Part shown: positions 15,301 through 23,108 of the stretch, in pieces | Numbering within the stretch: position 1 is the first letter of the stretch | How the letters are laid out: each line of letters starts with the position of its first letter | DNA from: Anaerolineales bacterium | Lineage (GTDB): Bacteria > Chloroflexota > Anaerolineae > Anaerolineales > UBA11579 | DNA: 59,365 bases | NCBI GenBank assembly: GCA_016932165.1 | Contig: JAFGDK010000123.1 | Span: forward strand, 1 to 59,365 | Reading direction: 5' to 3' | Notes under the pieces: generated by a model | Seen by the model: only the letters and a program-made list of their open reading frames with translations | What the model was told of the DNA's origin: nothing | Database searches by the model: none | Position numbers and translations under genes: made by a program

Positions 15301-15957
15301 TTATCCTTGTGGGTCTCCTTGTGTAATATCCAGCACCCTATAGGGACAGGCATTCACCACAATCGTTTCCTTAAACTGGATCGGCGAAAAATTAATATGG
15401 TCGTATATATGGATGTGCCCGTGGAAATGATACCTTGGTTTAAATGTCTGGATCAGCCAGCGATATGCTTTGAAACCCACATGAGCGGGATCAGAATTAT
15501 CTCCCACCTGGAAAGCTGGGGAGTGTGTAATCAGCACATCCAGATAACGTCCATGCACCAGCTTATTCCACAACAACCGCGGTATTTTTCCAACCACTTG
15601 CAGCCATACTTCCCACTGAGGATACTGGTAGCGAGCATCCGAATAGTGAACCGAGCCTTCAAATCCCAGGAAAATAAAGCCATCCATCATTCTGAATTTA
15701 CGGTGCATATTTCTTGCGCCCCATGGATAAGATTTCTCACCCTGCGATGATATTTCCACCTCAGGATCATGGTTGCCGTGTACAAAAAACAGCGGGACCC
15801 CGAGATTGTCAAGCACATATTCCAGGTAATAGTACGGCAGGTCGCCACAACTGATCACCAGGTTCACATCTGAGAATCTACTTTTGATATTCTGGCTATA
15901 AATCCGATTTAGAACTTGGTCGCTGAGCAATAAAATTTTTAATGTTTTCATAGACAT
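15301..15957 (-). CDS. Calcineurin-like metallophosphoesterase
   Basis: The roughly 218-residue protein has the metallophosphatase motifs in order: LLLSDQ, SCGDL, HGNHDPE, THSPAF and HGHIHIYD, which ligate a dinuclear metal centre. The first motif reads SDQ rather than the usual D-x-H, so one metal-site histidine is missing or replaced. Members hydrolyse phosphomonoesters, diesters, nucleotides or cyclic nucleotides. Starts at 15957 and 15951 (ATG) and 15963 (TTG) are possible; none has a strong ribosome binding site. It is followed after 1 nt by the ParB/Srx-fold protein, which looks like its partner. The substrate is unknown. Confidence 0.88.
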   Translation of the reverse strand: MSMKTLKILLLSDQVLNRIYSQNIKSRFSDVNLVISCGDLPYYYLEYVLDNLGVPLFFVHGNHDPEVEISSQGEKSYPWGARNMHRKFRMMDGFIFLGFEGSVHYSDARYQYPQWEVWLQVVGKIPRLLWNKLVHGRYLDVLITHSPAFQVGDNSDPAHVGFKAYRWLIQTFKPRYHFHGHIHIYDHINFSPIQFKETIVVNACPYRVLDITQGDPQG

Positions 15958-16043
15958 TGACAATTCAAGGTTACCACAAATAATGCATCTAGGAGGGATG
16001 CATTACCGCTGATCAGATGTTTTTGCCAACTGATTTTAGCGGT

Positions 16044-16712
16044 TTATTCGGGTTGATTTACATAGAAGTTATCAAAAAAGACATTCACATCGGACTCGGA
16101 GAATGCGCCAGCAATCAATCCGACATCTCCGACCTGGTAGCTGGCATCACGTACCCGGATCAATTCTTGTCCATTGACTGTCAGGGCCAATTCTTCACCC
16201 TGGCATTCCACTTGCATATGATTGGTAGCCAACCCAGTATTGACCGCATCGCTGTGCTGGTAACCCTTCATCCCCAGGAAGAATTCATTTCCCTGGTACA
16301 TTTTAAAGATTGCGTAACCACCATCGGAGCGGATCGTCAGGAAATAGAAATCCTGGTTATTTTCCATCCTGCAAATCACACCCATCTCTGCCAATCCTGC
16401 TGACCCGGTAAAAGCCATATCCACATCAATAATCACGTCCCCGTAGGTTTGACCCGCTACACTCCACGAGAATATATTCGGATCATCCACACCGATATGA
16501 TAAGTGCCGCTGTAATAATCTTTGATCCCTCCCTGCGAGCTGATCTCCCAACCACTTGACGGGTCAGAAAAATCATCCTCAAATAACAAAAGAGGGCCCG
16601 CCGCCCCCACCGAAGATGTGTCCAACCTGTTGCCGCATCCTGACAACAGGATTGCACCGAGGATGAACATGACATACAGGCAGAATCGTTGTTTAGAAAA
16701 ATACAGGTTCAT
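16044..16712 (-). CDS. Lipoprotein with concanavalin/LamG-like beta-sandwich domain
   Basis: The 222-residue product has a type II signal peptide ending in ILLSGCGN, with the lipidated cysteine near residue 27. The rest, beginning LLFEDDFSDPSSGWEI, has the pattern of jelly-roll domains related to 3-keto-disaccharide hydrolase/LamG folds: GDVIIDVDMAF, YFLTIRSDGGYAIFK, LALTVNGQELIRV, VFFDNFYV. It would be anchored outside the cytoplasmic membrane and may bind carbohydrate. The ATG at 16712 has AGGTG upstream. Its promoter region contains the palindrome at 16733. Confidence 0.8.
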   Translation of the reverse strand: MNLYFSKQRFCLYVMFILGAILLSGCGNRLDTSSVGAAGPLLLFEDDFSDPSSGWEISSQGGIKDYYSGTYHIGVDDPNIFSWSVAGQTYGDVIIDVDMAFTGSAGLAEMGVICRMENNQDFYFLTIRSDGGYAIFKMYQGNEFFLGMKGYQHSDAVNTGLATNHMQVECQGEELALTVNGQELIRVRDASYQVGDVGLIAGAFSESDVNVFFDNFYVNQPE

Positions 16713-16732
16713 CAGCACACCTAACTCATTAT

Positions 16733-16753
16733 ACAACTGACTACGTCAGTTGT
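16733..16753. promoter_or_regulatory. Perfect palindrome upstream of lipoprotein gene
   Basis: Arms ACAACTGAC (16733-16741) and GTCAGTTGT (16745-16753) are perfect inverted repeats around TAC. It lies 20 nt upstream of the lipoprotein start on the minus strand and just downstream of TATACT (a possible -10). This geometry suits a TetR/GntR-type repressor site, though a hairpin in the 5' leader is also possible. Confidence 0.5.
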
Positions 16754-16879
16754 TTGATTCAGTATAAGGAATTCGGTGCAAGTTTCATTCCAGAGATTGT
16801 TTCGTGTGCAACTTTAACACAGGCTGTACGTATTGGGTATTAATCAACAAACATACTAAACAGATTATTGGAGTGAAAA

Positions 16880-17251
16880 ATGAACGATGACAATGAACGC
16901 AATCACAATGGATTTGACCGCAAATTTGAATGGAATTCAGCCGATAACAACTGGATCATGGGGATTGTCCTGATCGTGGTTGGCGGGTTATTCCTGCTGG
17001 ATAGTTTCAATATCCTGGATATCAGAATGACCAATTGGTGGGCAGTCTTTCTCCTGATTCCCGGCTTGAGTATGGCGGTCAACGGCTGGCGGGGCTATCA
17101 GGAAACACAATCTGTCAGTGCCAGAAATTCAGGCATGTGGGGATTAATTTTGATCATGATTGCCTTCTCCTTCTTCTTCAATATTTCCTGGAATCTGATC
17201 TTCCCGGTTGTTCTGATCGGGGTGGGCGCATATCTTCTTTTCTTCCGATAG
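16880..17251 (+). CDS. LiaF/DUF5668-type small membrane protein
   Basis: The 123-residue protein has an acidic and asparagine-rich cytoplasmic N-terminus and four hydrophobic segments: IMGIVLIVVGGLFLLDSF, WWAVFLLIPGLSMAV, MWGLILIMIAFSFFF and LIFPVVLIGVGAYLLF. The glycine-rich GIxLIxxGxxxL(L/F)xxF pattern is that of the LiaF-type transmembrane domain (DUF5668). It lacks the C-terminal beta-domain seen in the gene at 17843. GGAG precedes the start by 6 nt. It is divergent from the lipoprotein and closed by the terminator at 17273. Confidence 0.75.
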   Translation: MNDDNERNHNGFDRKFEWNSADNNWIMGIVLIVVGGLFLLDSFNILDIRMTNWWAVFLLIPGLSMAVNGWRGYQETQSVSARNSGMWGLILIMIAFSFFFNISWNLIFPVVLIGVGAYLLFFR

Positions 17252-17272
17252 CTCAGATCAGAAATAATTGGC

Positions 17273-17297
17273 AGGCCTGAGAATTCAGGCCTTTTTT
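17273..17297 (+). terminator. Rho-independent terminator
   Basis: Perfect 8-bp stem AGGCCTGA (17273-17280) with TCAGGCCT (17285-17292), loop GAAT, followed by a T-run to 17297. It ends the membrane-protein gene at 16880. Confidence 0.92.
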
Positions 17298-17364
17298 CTT
17301 TAAGATCATAGATTAGGATAGAATTATGCAGAGTGAGTAAGGTTTTTTATGGAAAGGATTATGG

Positions 17365-17793
17365 ATGGAATTTTCCTGGTCATTTGATCTAAAAAAAATC
17401 GATTGGGCTGAACTTTCAGAATTGATCAGAATTGCACCGCTGACAGAAAAGACGCCTGACCATGTTAAAACGGTATTTAGCAATAGTAAATTTAAATGCT
17501 TCGTGTTCCGAAATTCCCAGCTGGTTGGCGCAGGGAGAGCCCTGGCGGACGGATTGGATTGTTCATATATTTGTGATGTGGTTGTCCACCCGGATTTTCA
17601 AGGGATGGGGCTGGGACAACAGATTGTGCAATATCTGATTGAGCAATCAAAGGGACACAAAAAAATCATTTTGTACGCCAACCCAGGAAAAGAGGTGTTT
17701 TATCACAAGCTTGGTCTTAAAAGGATGAATACTGCCCTGGCATTATTTGAAAACGAAGCTGAGATGATCAGGAAAGGCGTGTTATCCAATTGA
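17365..17793 (+). CDS. GNAT-family N-acetyltransferase
   Basis: The 142-residue protein is a single GNAT domain. Motif A, the acetyl-CoA binding element, reads VVVHPDFQGMGLGQQIVQYLIEQ at about 73-95, giving Q-x-x-G-x-G, and motif B follows with ILYANPGKEVFYHKLGLKRM. Such enzymes acetylate amines or protein N-termini; the closest by eye are small YitI/PA4866-like acetyltransferases. The ATG at 17365 has AAAGGA 6 nt upstream, which decides it against the out-of-frame ATG at 17361. The gene is monocistronic. The substrate is unknown. Confidence 0.88.
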   Translation: MEFSWSFDLKKIDWAELSELIRIAPLTEKTPDHVKTVFSNSKFKCFVFRNSQLVGAGRALADGLDCSYICDVVVHPDFQGMGLGQQIVQYLIEQSKGHKKIILYANPGKEVFYHKLGLKRMNTALALFENEAEMIRKGVLSN

Positions 17794-17796
17794 GCG

Positions 17797-17825
17797 GCCA
17801 GGAGAGTTTCAGCCTCCTGGCTCTT
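17797..17825. terminator. Hairpin terminator between convergent genes
   Basis: Perfect 8-bp stem GCCAGGAG (17797-17804) with CTCCTGGC (17814-17821) and a 9-nt loop, followed by a short TCTT. It lies just after the acetyltransferase stop and before the convergent LiaF-like gene. The weak T-tract lowers confidence. Confidence 0.6.
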
Positions 17826-17842
17826 ATCCAAATGGCAGCCAG

Positions 17843-18373
17843 TTACTTGTTGCGGATTTTTAAATCTACAGCAAAGGCTGTGGTGTTGAGATAGAACTTC
17901 TTCTCCGCGGTGTCATAATTCGCGCTCTTGTAACTGTAACCCGTCATCACATTGCTGGTGGTTTCACCGTCTATCTTTACCTCGACGACAAAACCGGTGG
18001 AATCTATCTTCAGGCCGATGTCCTCAGGCACATCCAGGGTGATATCTCCGGCAAAGAATTTAACCGCGTAATAATTCTCACCCGGTTCCAGGGCCATATC
18101 CCGCAGATCAATATCAATATCACCGGCGAACATCCGCACCTCGGTATCCCCGGGTTTCCAATTACTGTCCAGGGTAATATCCTTGGCGAAATAATGTTGA
18201 GCATGATCGGGAGCAATCGCTTTTGGCCGGAAGATCAGAATTGCCCCAAGGGCAATGAAGGCCAGCGGCCAAAATAATTTTCCTGGATCAATGCTCAAAA
18301 AATTGGCGAACAGGTATAACACTCCCAGCAAGATCAAAAACAAGGCCAGGATTTGTTGGTTTCTTTTGCTCAT
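17843..18373 (-). CDS. LiaF-like envelope-stress membrane protein
   Basis: The 176-residue product has two N-terminal membrane segments (ILALFLILLGVLYLFANF and LFWPLAFIALGAILIF) and then a beta-rich domain from about residue 60: MFAGDIDIDLRDM, KFFAGDITLDVPEDIGLKID, NFYLNTTAFAVDLKI-like strands. The repeated FxGDIxIDL pattern is that of the LiaF C-terminal domain, which faces the membrane and modulates LiaRS-type stress signalling. AGGAGAG precedes the ATG at 18373. A palindrome in the leader suggests repression. No LiaRS kinase or regulator is in the window. Confidence 0.82.
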   Translation of the reverse strand: MSKRNQQILALFLILLGVLYLFANFLSIDPGKLFWPLAFIALGAILIFRPKAIAPDHAQHYFAKDITLDSNWKPGDTEVRMFAGDIDIDLRDMALEPGENYYAVKFFAGDITLDVPEDIGLKIDSTGFVVEVKIDGETTSNVMTGYSYKSANYDTAEKKFYLNTTAFAVDLKIRNK

Positions 18374-18390
18374 TTTTCTCTCCTAGTGGC

Positions 18391-18406
18391 AGACCAATTG
18401 GTCTAA
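18391..18406 (-). promoter_or_regulatory. Palindromic operator candidate of LiaF-like gene
   Basis: AGACCAATTGGTCT (18391-18404) is a perfect 14-bp palindrome, extended on one side to GGTCTAA. On the minus strand it lies 7 nt after a possible -10 box (TACAAT, 18418-18413) and just upstream of the ribosome binding site of the LiaF-like gene. A related sequence lies upstream of the ABC-exporter operon at 47319. Confidence 0.5.
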
Positions 18407-18559
18407 TGATAAATTGTATGGCATGACATCACCATAACACCGATCAAATTCACTATCTATACGGATTATCAGCCGCTTGGTCGCGAATTATCATCAATTC
18501 TGTGCAACATTCTTAAAAAGACAAAATACTATATACTTAGGAGGAGAAAAGATTTCGAT

Positions 18560-19375
18560 ATGGAAAATAGAAAATTTGCTGATCTCTCTAAATCTGAGAA
18601 ATTCCTCCTGCCCCTCAACCTGATTAGTGCAGGCATCGACCTGGCATTCAGCATCCCGTTGGTTGGAAGGCTGGGCAAATGGGTGTGGAATTCATTCCTT
18701 ACCTTGCTGCATTTCTTGTTTGGTCTGATTGAGCTCCTGTTCTGGATGGCAGGTTTCAGGCCAACCAAAAAACTCCGGATTGGCTTTCTGGTATGTACCG
18801 GTGAGGACGGAGAAGCTCTGGCACATCCCGAGGACATCTCCCCGGCAATCAAATATGCCGAACGGGCATTTGAAGGTGCCAGAATTGGACTTGTGCCTGC
18901 ATTTCCGCCACCCAAGCGTCTATCCGAATCTGAGGAGGAAGACGAGGGGCGGAAATGGATGAGAGTTCTTTCTGCGGAGGACTCTATCCAAATCATCAAT
19001 GCCAATTGCGATCTGCAAGCCGTCCTGCAGGATCTCGGTCTGCATGGCAGCCGATTCCAATACAACACTGTACGCGCACTTTTCCATTCCACCTTGCGGC
19101 GGGTTTCCGGATACGGCGCGCCAATCGCAATCTTTGTGATTAAAGACCTGAACGGATTTGGGGGATGTTCACTCGCCTGGCTTTCAGACTATATCACCGT
19201 ACTCGCCCGATCGCTAAAGACCACTGCCCATGAAATTGGGCATGCGTGCAATTTACTCCACAGGAAGGACCCGGAAAATCTGATGAATCCATCTTCAGTT
19301 CACCAAGATTCGGTAACCCTCACCATCTGGCAAATCGCCATGCTGCGTGCCTCCCGGCATGTCACCCTGATCTGA
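18560..19375 (+). CDS. Membrane-anchored metzincin-like zinc metalloprotease
   Basis: The 271-residue protein has an N-terminal hydrophobic hairpin (about 18-65, including TLLHFLFGLIELLFWMAGF), then a soluble domain. The zinc site TAHEIGHACNLLH supplies H224, H228 and H234, with E225 as catalytic base, in the HEXXHxxxxxH pattern of metzincins; M242 in PENLMNP fits the Met-turn. The glycine usual at the eighth position of the motif is replaced, so it is an atypical member. AGGAGG lies 14 nt before the ATG, rather far. The stop overlaps the start of the rRNA methyltransferase by one base (TGATG). Substrate unknown. Confidence 0.75.
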   Translation: MENRKFADLSKSEKFLLPLNLISAGIDLAFSIPLVGRLGKWVWNSFLTLLHFLFGLIELLFWMAGFRPTKKLRIGFLVCTGEDGEALAHPEDISPAIKYAERAFEGARIGLVPAFPPPKRLSESEEEDEGRKWMRVLSAEDSIQIINANCDLQAVLQDLGLHGSRFQYNTVRALFHSTLRRVSGYGAPIAIFVIKDLNGFGGCSLAWLSDYITVLARSLKTTAHEIGHACNLLHRKDPENLMNPSSVHQDSVTLTIWQIAMLRASRHVTLI

Positions 19376-20577
19376 TGCAGCTCACCAACCACGCAGCTCC
19401 GGTCAAAGTGCAGCTCGGGCGCAACCTGGTCAAGCAGATCAAGCGCGGACATGCCTGGATTTATGGCGAAGCGCTGCGAGACCTCCCTAAAGTAAGAGAA
19501 GGTACGCCGGCAATTCTGGTGGACAACCGAGGCGGCAAAGAGATTGCCCGCGGTTATTTGGATCCCGAAGGGGCGATTGCCTTCAGGGTGTGCACCACAC
19601 ATTTCGGACAGGCGCTTAATACACAATGGGCACAGGGACAATTCAATCGCGCCGCGGCACTCCGTCGAGACCTCTTTTCTCCTTTCCAACAGACAAATGC
19701 CTACAGATTATTCAACGGTGAGGGAGATGGGCTTCCAGGGTTGGTTTGTGATGTGTATGACCGGGTGGCAATCCTGATCACCGATGGCCCGGCAGCCGCC
19801 AACTTCTGGCAAGTCGATGGAATTGCTGTCTGGCTGGTTGAGAATCTAAAAATCCAAGCTGTTTTCCATAAGCAGCGGGTTGGACCGCAAAGATGGGTAG
19901 AGCAGGTGGCAGGGCAGGAGGTTGAACAGCCGGTTCATTTCATCGAGAATGGTCTCAAATTTACCGCCGATCTGGTTGAGGGGCAAAAATCCGGCTTCTT
20001 CCTGGACCAGCGCAATAATCGAAGACTGATCCAACCGCTGGCGAAGGATAAAACTGTGCTGAACGCCTTTGGTTACACAGGCGGTTTCTCCGTTTATGCG
20101 GGAATAGGGGGGGCCAGGACGGTGACCACATTGGATCTGGCCGAACCTGCCCTCAAAGCTGCTGAAGCGCATTGGTCGATGAACCAGCTTCCTTGCGTCC
20201 GTCATCAGACCGTCAAACAAGATGCCTTTGAGTATCTGGAAAGCGCAGGGGGTCAGAATCTGCGCTGGGATTTGGTAATCCTCGACCCGCCGTCCTTCGC
20301 CCCTTCCGAAGCAAGTGTGCCAGCCGCGGAGAAGGCTTACATCCGGCTGATAACCTTTGGGGCTCAGGCGACCGCCTCAGGCGGGTTACTGGCAGCATCA
20401 TCCTGTTCCAGCCACATCCGGCGGGATCATTTCCTGGAGATCATCACCACCGCCATCTCCCAGGCCCGGCGCATGGCCACTTTGATCGGCATCCACGGCC
20501 AGCCACCTGACCACCCCGCCCCGCTGGCCATGCCGGAATTGAATTATCTCAAATTTTTGCTGCTGAAGCTGGATTAA
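19375..20577 (+). CDS. rlmI: 23S rRNA (cytosine-C5)-methyltransferase RlmI family
   Basis: The 400-residue length matches RlmI. It has an N-terminal PUA domain (VQLGRNLVKQIKRGHAWIYG, EIARGYLDPEGAIAFRV), an EEHEE-like middle part, and a Rossmann methyltransferase: GFFLDQRNNR, VLNAFGYTGGFSVYAG, DLAEPAL, then the catalytic-site motif VILDPPSFA and ASSCSSHI, where the Cys is the usual nucleophile. In E. coli it modifies C1962. The in-frame extension to 19246 lies wholly in the upstream gene; the ATG at 19375 shares a base with its stop, so translation is coupled. It converges on folC with overlapping stop codons. Confidence 0.88.
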   Translation: MQLTNHAAPVKVQLGRNLVKQIKRGHAWIYGEALRDLPKVREGTPAILVDNRGGKEIARGYLDPEGAIAFRVCTTHFGQALNTQWAQGQFNRAAALRRDLFSPFQQTNAYRLFNGEGDGLPGLVCDVYDRVAILITDGPAAANFWQVDGIAVWLVENLKIQAVFHKQRVGPQRWVEQVAGQEVEQPVHFIENGLKFTADLVEGQKSGFFLDQRNNRRLIQPLAKDKTVLNAFGYTGGFSVYAGIGGARTVTTLDLAEPALKAAEAHWSMNQLPCVRHQTVKQDAFEYLESAGGQNLRWDLVILDPPSFAPSEASVPAAEKAYIRLITFGAQATASGGLLAASSCSSHIRRDHFLEIITTAISQARRMATLIGIHGQPPDHPAPLAMPELNYLKFLLLKLD

Positions 20578-22010
20578 GCACGGCTTTCAATCTGTGCCAA
20601 AATTTTATCCGCCGGGTACCACATTCCCCTGGCTTCTCCCAATAGATATAAGGAACCAGTGATCACAATCACCTCGTCTGCCCATGCGGTGGTTCGGATA
20701 TGTTTTATCGCAGCCCTGACATTTGGAGTTTCGACTATCTCCAGATCCGGGGTAATTTCCCGGATCACTTTTGCCAGTTCAGATGCCGGGGCAGCAGGTT
20801 TGCCAAAAACGTGCGGCTGGGTGGCAATCCATTTTTTGGCAATCGGAGCCAAGGCTGAGATGATCCCGCTGAAGTCCTTGATTGAGAGGGTACCAAGGAT
20901 TATGGTCATTTTTTTACCGGGATACTCATTTGCAAGACTGGCAGCCAGCGCTTCAGCCTTATGCAAGTTATGCGCCCCATCCAGGATCACAATCGGATTT
21001 TGCTGGATGACCTCAAACCTGCCGGGCACTACTGCCCCAAGTCCCTTCCGTACAGCCGAGGGCGGTGATTCAAGCAGTCCCTGCCCGGCGAGAAGATCAA
21101 TGCTGGCGACTGCCAGAGCAGCATTCTCTATCTGGAACTCACCCCTCATCACCAATTCGAGATCCTCATAGGTTTTATGGATCCCCTCCACACGGATCAA
21201 GCGCCTGCCGCCCTTATTAATACTGTGGAAATTAAAATCCTCTCCAAGGACAAATAAGCGCGCCTTCTTGTGGTGCGCCTCCGCCCGGATGACTTCTAAC
21301 ACTTCCGGCTTGGTCTCTGAAGTGATCGCCAGCCCGGCATGTTTGATGATCCCTGCCTTGTGGTAAGCGATTTCTCGAAGAGATTCCCCCAGCACTTCTA
21401 CGTGGTCATAATTCACATTGGTGATCACCGCCAGCTTGGCCGGGACGACATTGGTGGGGTCATAGCGGCCGCCGAGGCCGGTTTCGATCACCGCCCACTG
21501 CACCTGTTGGCGCGCCATCCACATAAAGGTCAGTGCTACCCAGGCCTCGCCGTATTTCAAAGCATTGAAGATGCCGTTCTGGTAGGTCCACAGGTCGTAT
21601 ATTTTTCGCATCTCAGCCACTAAAGATGCAAACTCAGAAGGGCGGATCATCTGCCCGTCAACGATCAGTTTCTCATTACAAACCTGCAGATAGGGGCTAA
21701 CGTGGTATCCCGTCCTGATCCCAGCCGCCCTGAGCATTGCCGCCAAATAGTGCACCACCGATCCCTTACCGCTGGTGCCAGCTACATGGATCGAGTGGAA
21801 ATCGGTTTCCGGGTTATCACAGTAATATAAAAAGGATTGCATCCGCCGGATTTGATCCCGGAATTCTTCCATGCGTACTTCTCTCGATTTTGTCTGGAAG
21901 TATCTCTCTCCCTCCGGATCGGTGATCAGGGTGAAAAGCCATTTCTCAGCCTGGCGGAATTCCCGGATGGCGGTTTCAATCTGCGAGTTTTGGAGTATGT
22001 CAGGGTTCAT
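20574..22010 (-). CDS. folC: Bifunctional folylpolyglutamate synthase / dihydrofolate synthase
   Basis: The product of about 478 residues is of the Mur-ligase superfamily. The ATP loop is GTSGKGSVVHYLAAML, followed by the folate-binding region GYHVSPYLQVCNEKL, the metal-site VIETGLGGRYDPTNVV, TNVNYDHVEVLG, KAGIIK and the C-terminal DGAHNLHKAEAL. It adds glutamate to dihydropteroate or tetrahydrofolate. A GTG at 22016 and an ATG at 22010 are both possible; I favour the ATG although neither has a clear ribosome binding site. An N-terminal extension of about 60 residues precedes the P-loop and is longer than in E. coli FolC. Convergent with rlmI. Confidence 0.93.
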   Translation of the reverse strand: MNPDILQNSQIETAIREFRQAEKWLFTLITDPEGERYFQTKSREVRMEEFRDQIRRMQSFLYYCDNPETDFHSIHVAGTSGKGSVVHYLAAMLRAAGIRTGYHVSPYLQVCNEKLIVDGQMIRPSEFASLVAEMRKIYDLWTYQNGIFNALKYGEAWVALTFMWMARQQVQWAVIETGLGGRYDPTNVVPAKLAVITNVNYDHVEVLGESLREIAYHKAGIIKHAGLAITSETKPEVLEVIRAEAHHKKARLFVLGEDFNFHSINKGGRRLIRVEGIHKTYEDLELVMRGEFQIENAALAVASIDLLAGQGLLESPPSAVRKGLGAVVPGRFEVIQQNPIVILDGAHNLHKAEALAASLANEYPGKKMTIILGTLSIKDFSGIISALAPIAKKWIATQPHVFGKPAAPASELAKVIREITPDLEIVETPNVRAAIKHIRTTAWADEVIVITGSLYLLGEARGMWYPADKILAQIESRA

Positions 22011-22049
22011 AGTCACATTATACGGGTTTCAAGAGATTGATACAATCAT

Positions 22050-22076
22050 AAAAAAAGAAGCGCACCAGGGTGCGCT
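22050..22076 (-). terminator. Rho-independent terminator of the NBR1-Ig lipoprotein gene
   Basis: On the minus strand the stem AGCGCACC/GGTGCGCT (22076-22059) is followed by a run of T, read on the plus strand as A at 22056-22050. It lies 25 nt after the lipoprotein stop and upstream of folC. Confidence 0.85.
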
Positions 22077-22100
22077 CCGAGGATTCTGATCATACACCCA

Positions 22101-23009
22101 TCAGGGTGTGGGTGTGTAGAACGGCGGGGCTGTGGATGCCGGCAGGGTAAACTCTGGCGGGCTTTGACCCGGAATAGTGATCAACACCACCAGCGGTTCA
22201 TTGCGGGCTGGACCGCCGCCGAACAGGTTTCCTTTATCATCCGACATCATCCACAGGCTGGTGAATTCACCGGTCTGCGGTCCCGTCCACAGCTGGATGG
22301 TGATGCTGACATAGTCACCGGGCGGCACAGCCACATTCCCGCCGAGTCGCAGCGGGGTGATGCCGCCAAGCTGGAAGCCATCATAATGCACAATTGCAAA
22401 ATCGCCATTCCAGGTACAGGCACCCACATTCCTGACATACCAGGTCTTGAAGAAAGTTGTATTGGGCTGTACGATAGAGTACGGCGGGTAGGTCACATCG
22501 GCCACAAATTGCATCGCCAGGCAAGGCACTTGAGTGGGGCCAGGTGTGGTTGTTGGTCCTTCTGGCGTGGCTGTACCTTCCTCAGGTGTGGCCGTCGGTT
22601 CAAGTGTAGGTATACCTGTCTCAAGTGCAATCAAGGTCTCGGCCAGGGCAGTCAATTTGATCTCATCGTCAGAAAGTGTAGGCGTTTGCGTGGGTCCCAG
22701 TGCATCAGTGGGGATTCCTGGTGTGGGCATGACAGTATCAGTGGGGATCATGATCTGGGTAGTGGTTGGCTGGGCGGCTTGATCCAATTGAGCCTGGATC
22801 TGAGTGGCCAGGGCATCAGTATCCACAGTTGGATCTGCGCCATCACCGCCTCCCGCGCCATCCTGGGGGCCTACCAGGGGGGAATCGATTGCCTGCCCAC
22901 CAGCCACTGCTGTACCGTCGATCAGACGTTGGTTGATCGGGCCGCAGCCTGCCGTCAAGACGGCGATCAGTACCGCCAACAAAATGACAAATAACAGTTT
23001 CCTGCTCAT
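22101..23009 (-). CDS. Lipoprotein with Thr/Pro-rich linker and NBR1-type Ig-like domain
   Basis: The 302-residue product has a lipoprotein signal (AVLTAGCGP, Cys near 22), then a long low-complexity stretch rich in T, P, G and A to about residue 160 (for example TPTLEPTATPEEGTATPEG). The C-terminal domain (CLAMQFVADVTYPPYSIVQP, FFKTWYVRNVGACTW, PPGDYVSITIQL, GEFTSLWMMSDDKG) is an NBR1 central (Nbr1_FW) Ig-like domain, common in Chloroflexota surface proteins. The protein is tethered to the membrane with the Ig domain extended outward, probably for adhesion or binding. The ATG at 23009 follows GGAG by 7 nt; GTG at 23012 is the alternative. Confidence 0.88.
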   Translation of the reverse strand: MSRKLLFVILLAVLIAVLTAGCGPINQRLIDGTAVAGGQAIDSPLVGPQDGAGGGDGADPTVDTDALATQIQAQLDQAAQPTTTQIMIPTDTVMPTPGIPTDALGPTQTPTLSDDEIKLTALAETLIALETGIPTLEPTATPEEGTATPEGPTTTPGPTQVPCLAMQFVADVTYPPYSIVQPNTTFFKTWYVRNVGACTWNGDFAIVHYDGFQLGGITPLRLGGNVAVPPGDYVSITIQLWTGPQTGEFTSLWMMSDDKGNLFGGGPARNEPLVVLITIPGQSPPEFTLPASTAPPFYTPTP

Positions 23010-23108
23010 CACAATACTCCACTTTCTGACTTGGATAGGTCAACTATACAGGAAGAACCCAGAACGTGCAACTCATTAGAAATTACTAACAAAGAAGAAA
23101 CTCTCAAA

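Noticed and set aside
22164-22994. Long plus-strand frame opposite the NBR1-Ig lipoprotein
   Set aside because: It mirrors a low-complexity minus-strand gene with clear signal peptide, ribosome binding site and terminator; the product (Cys/Gly/His-rich) matches nothing.
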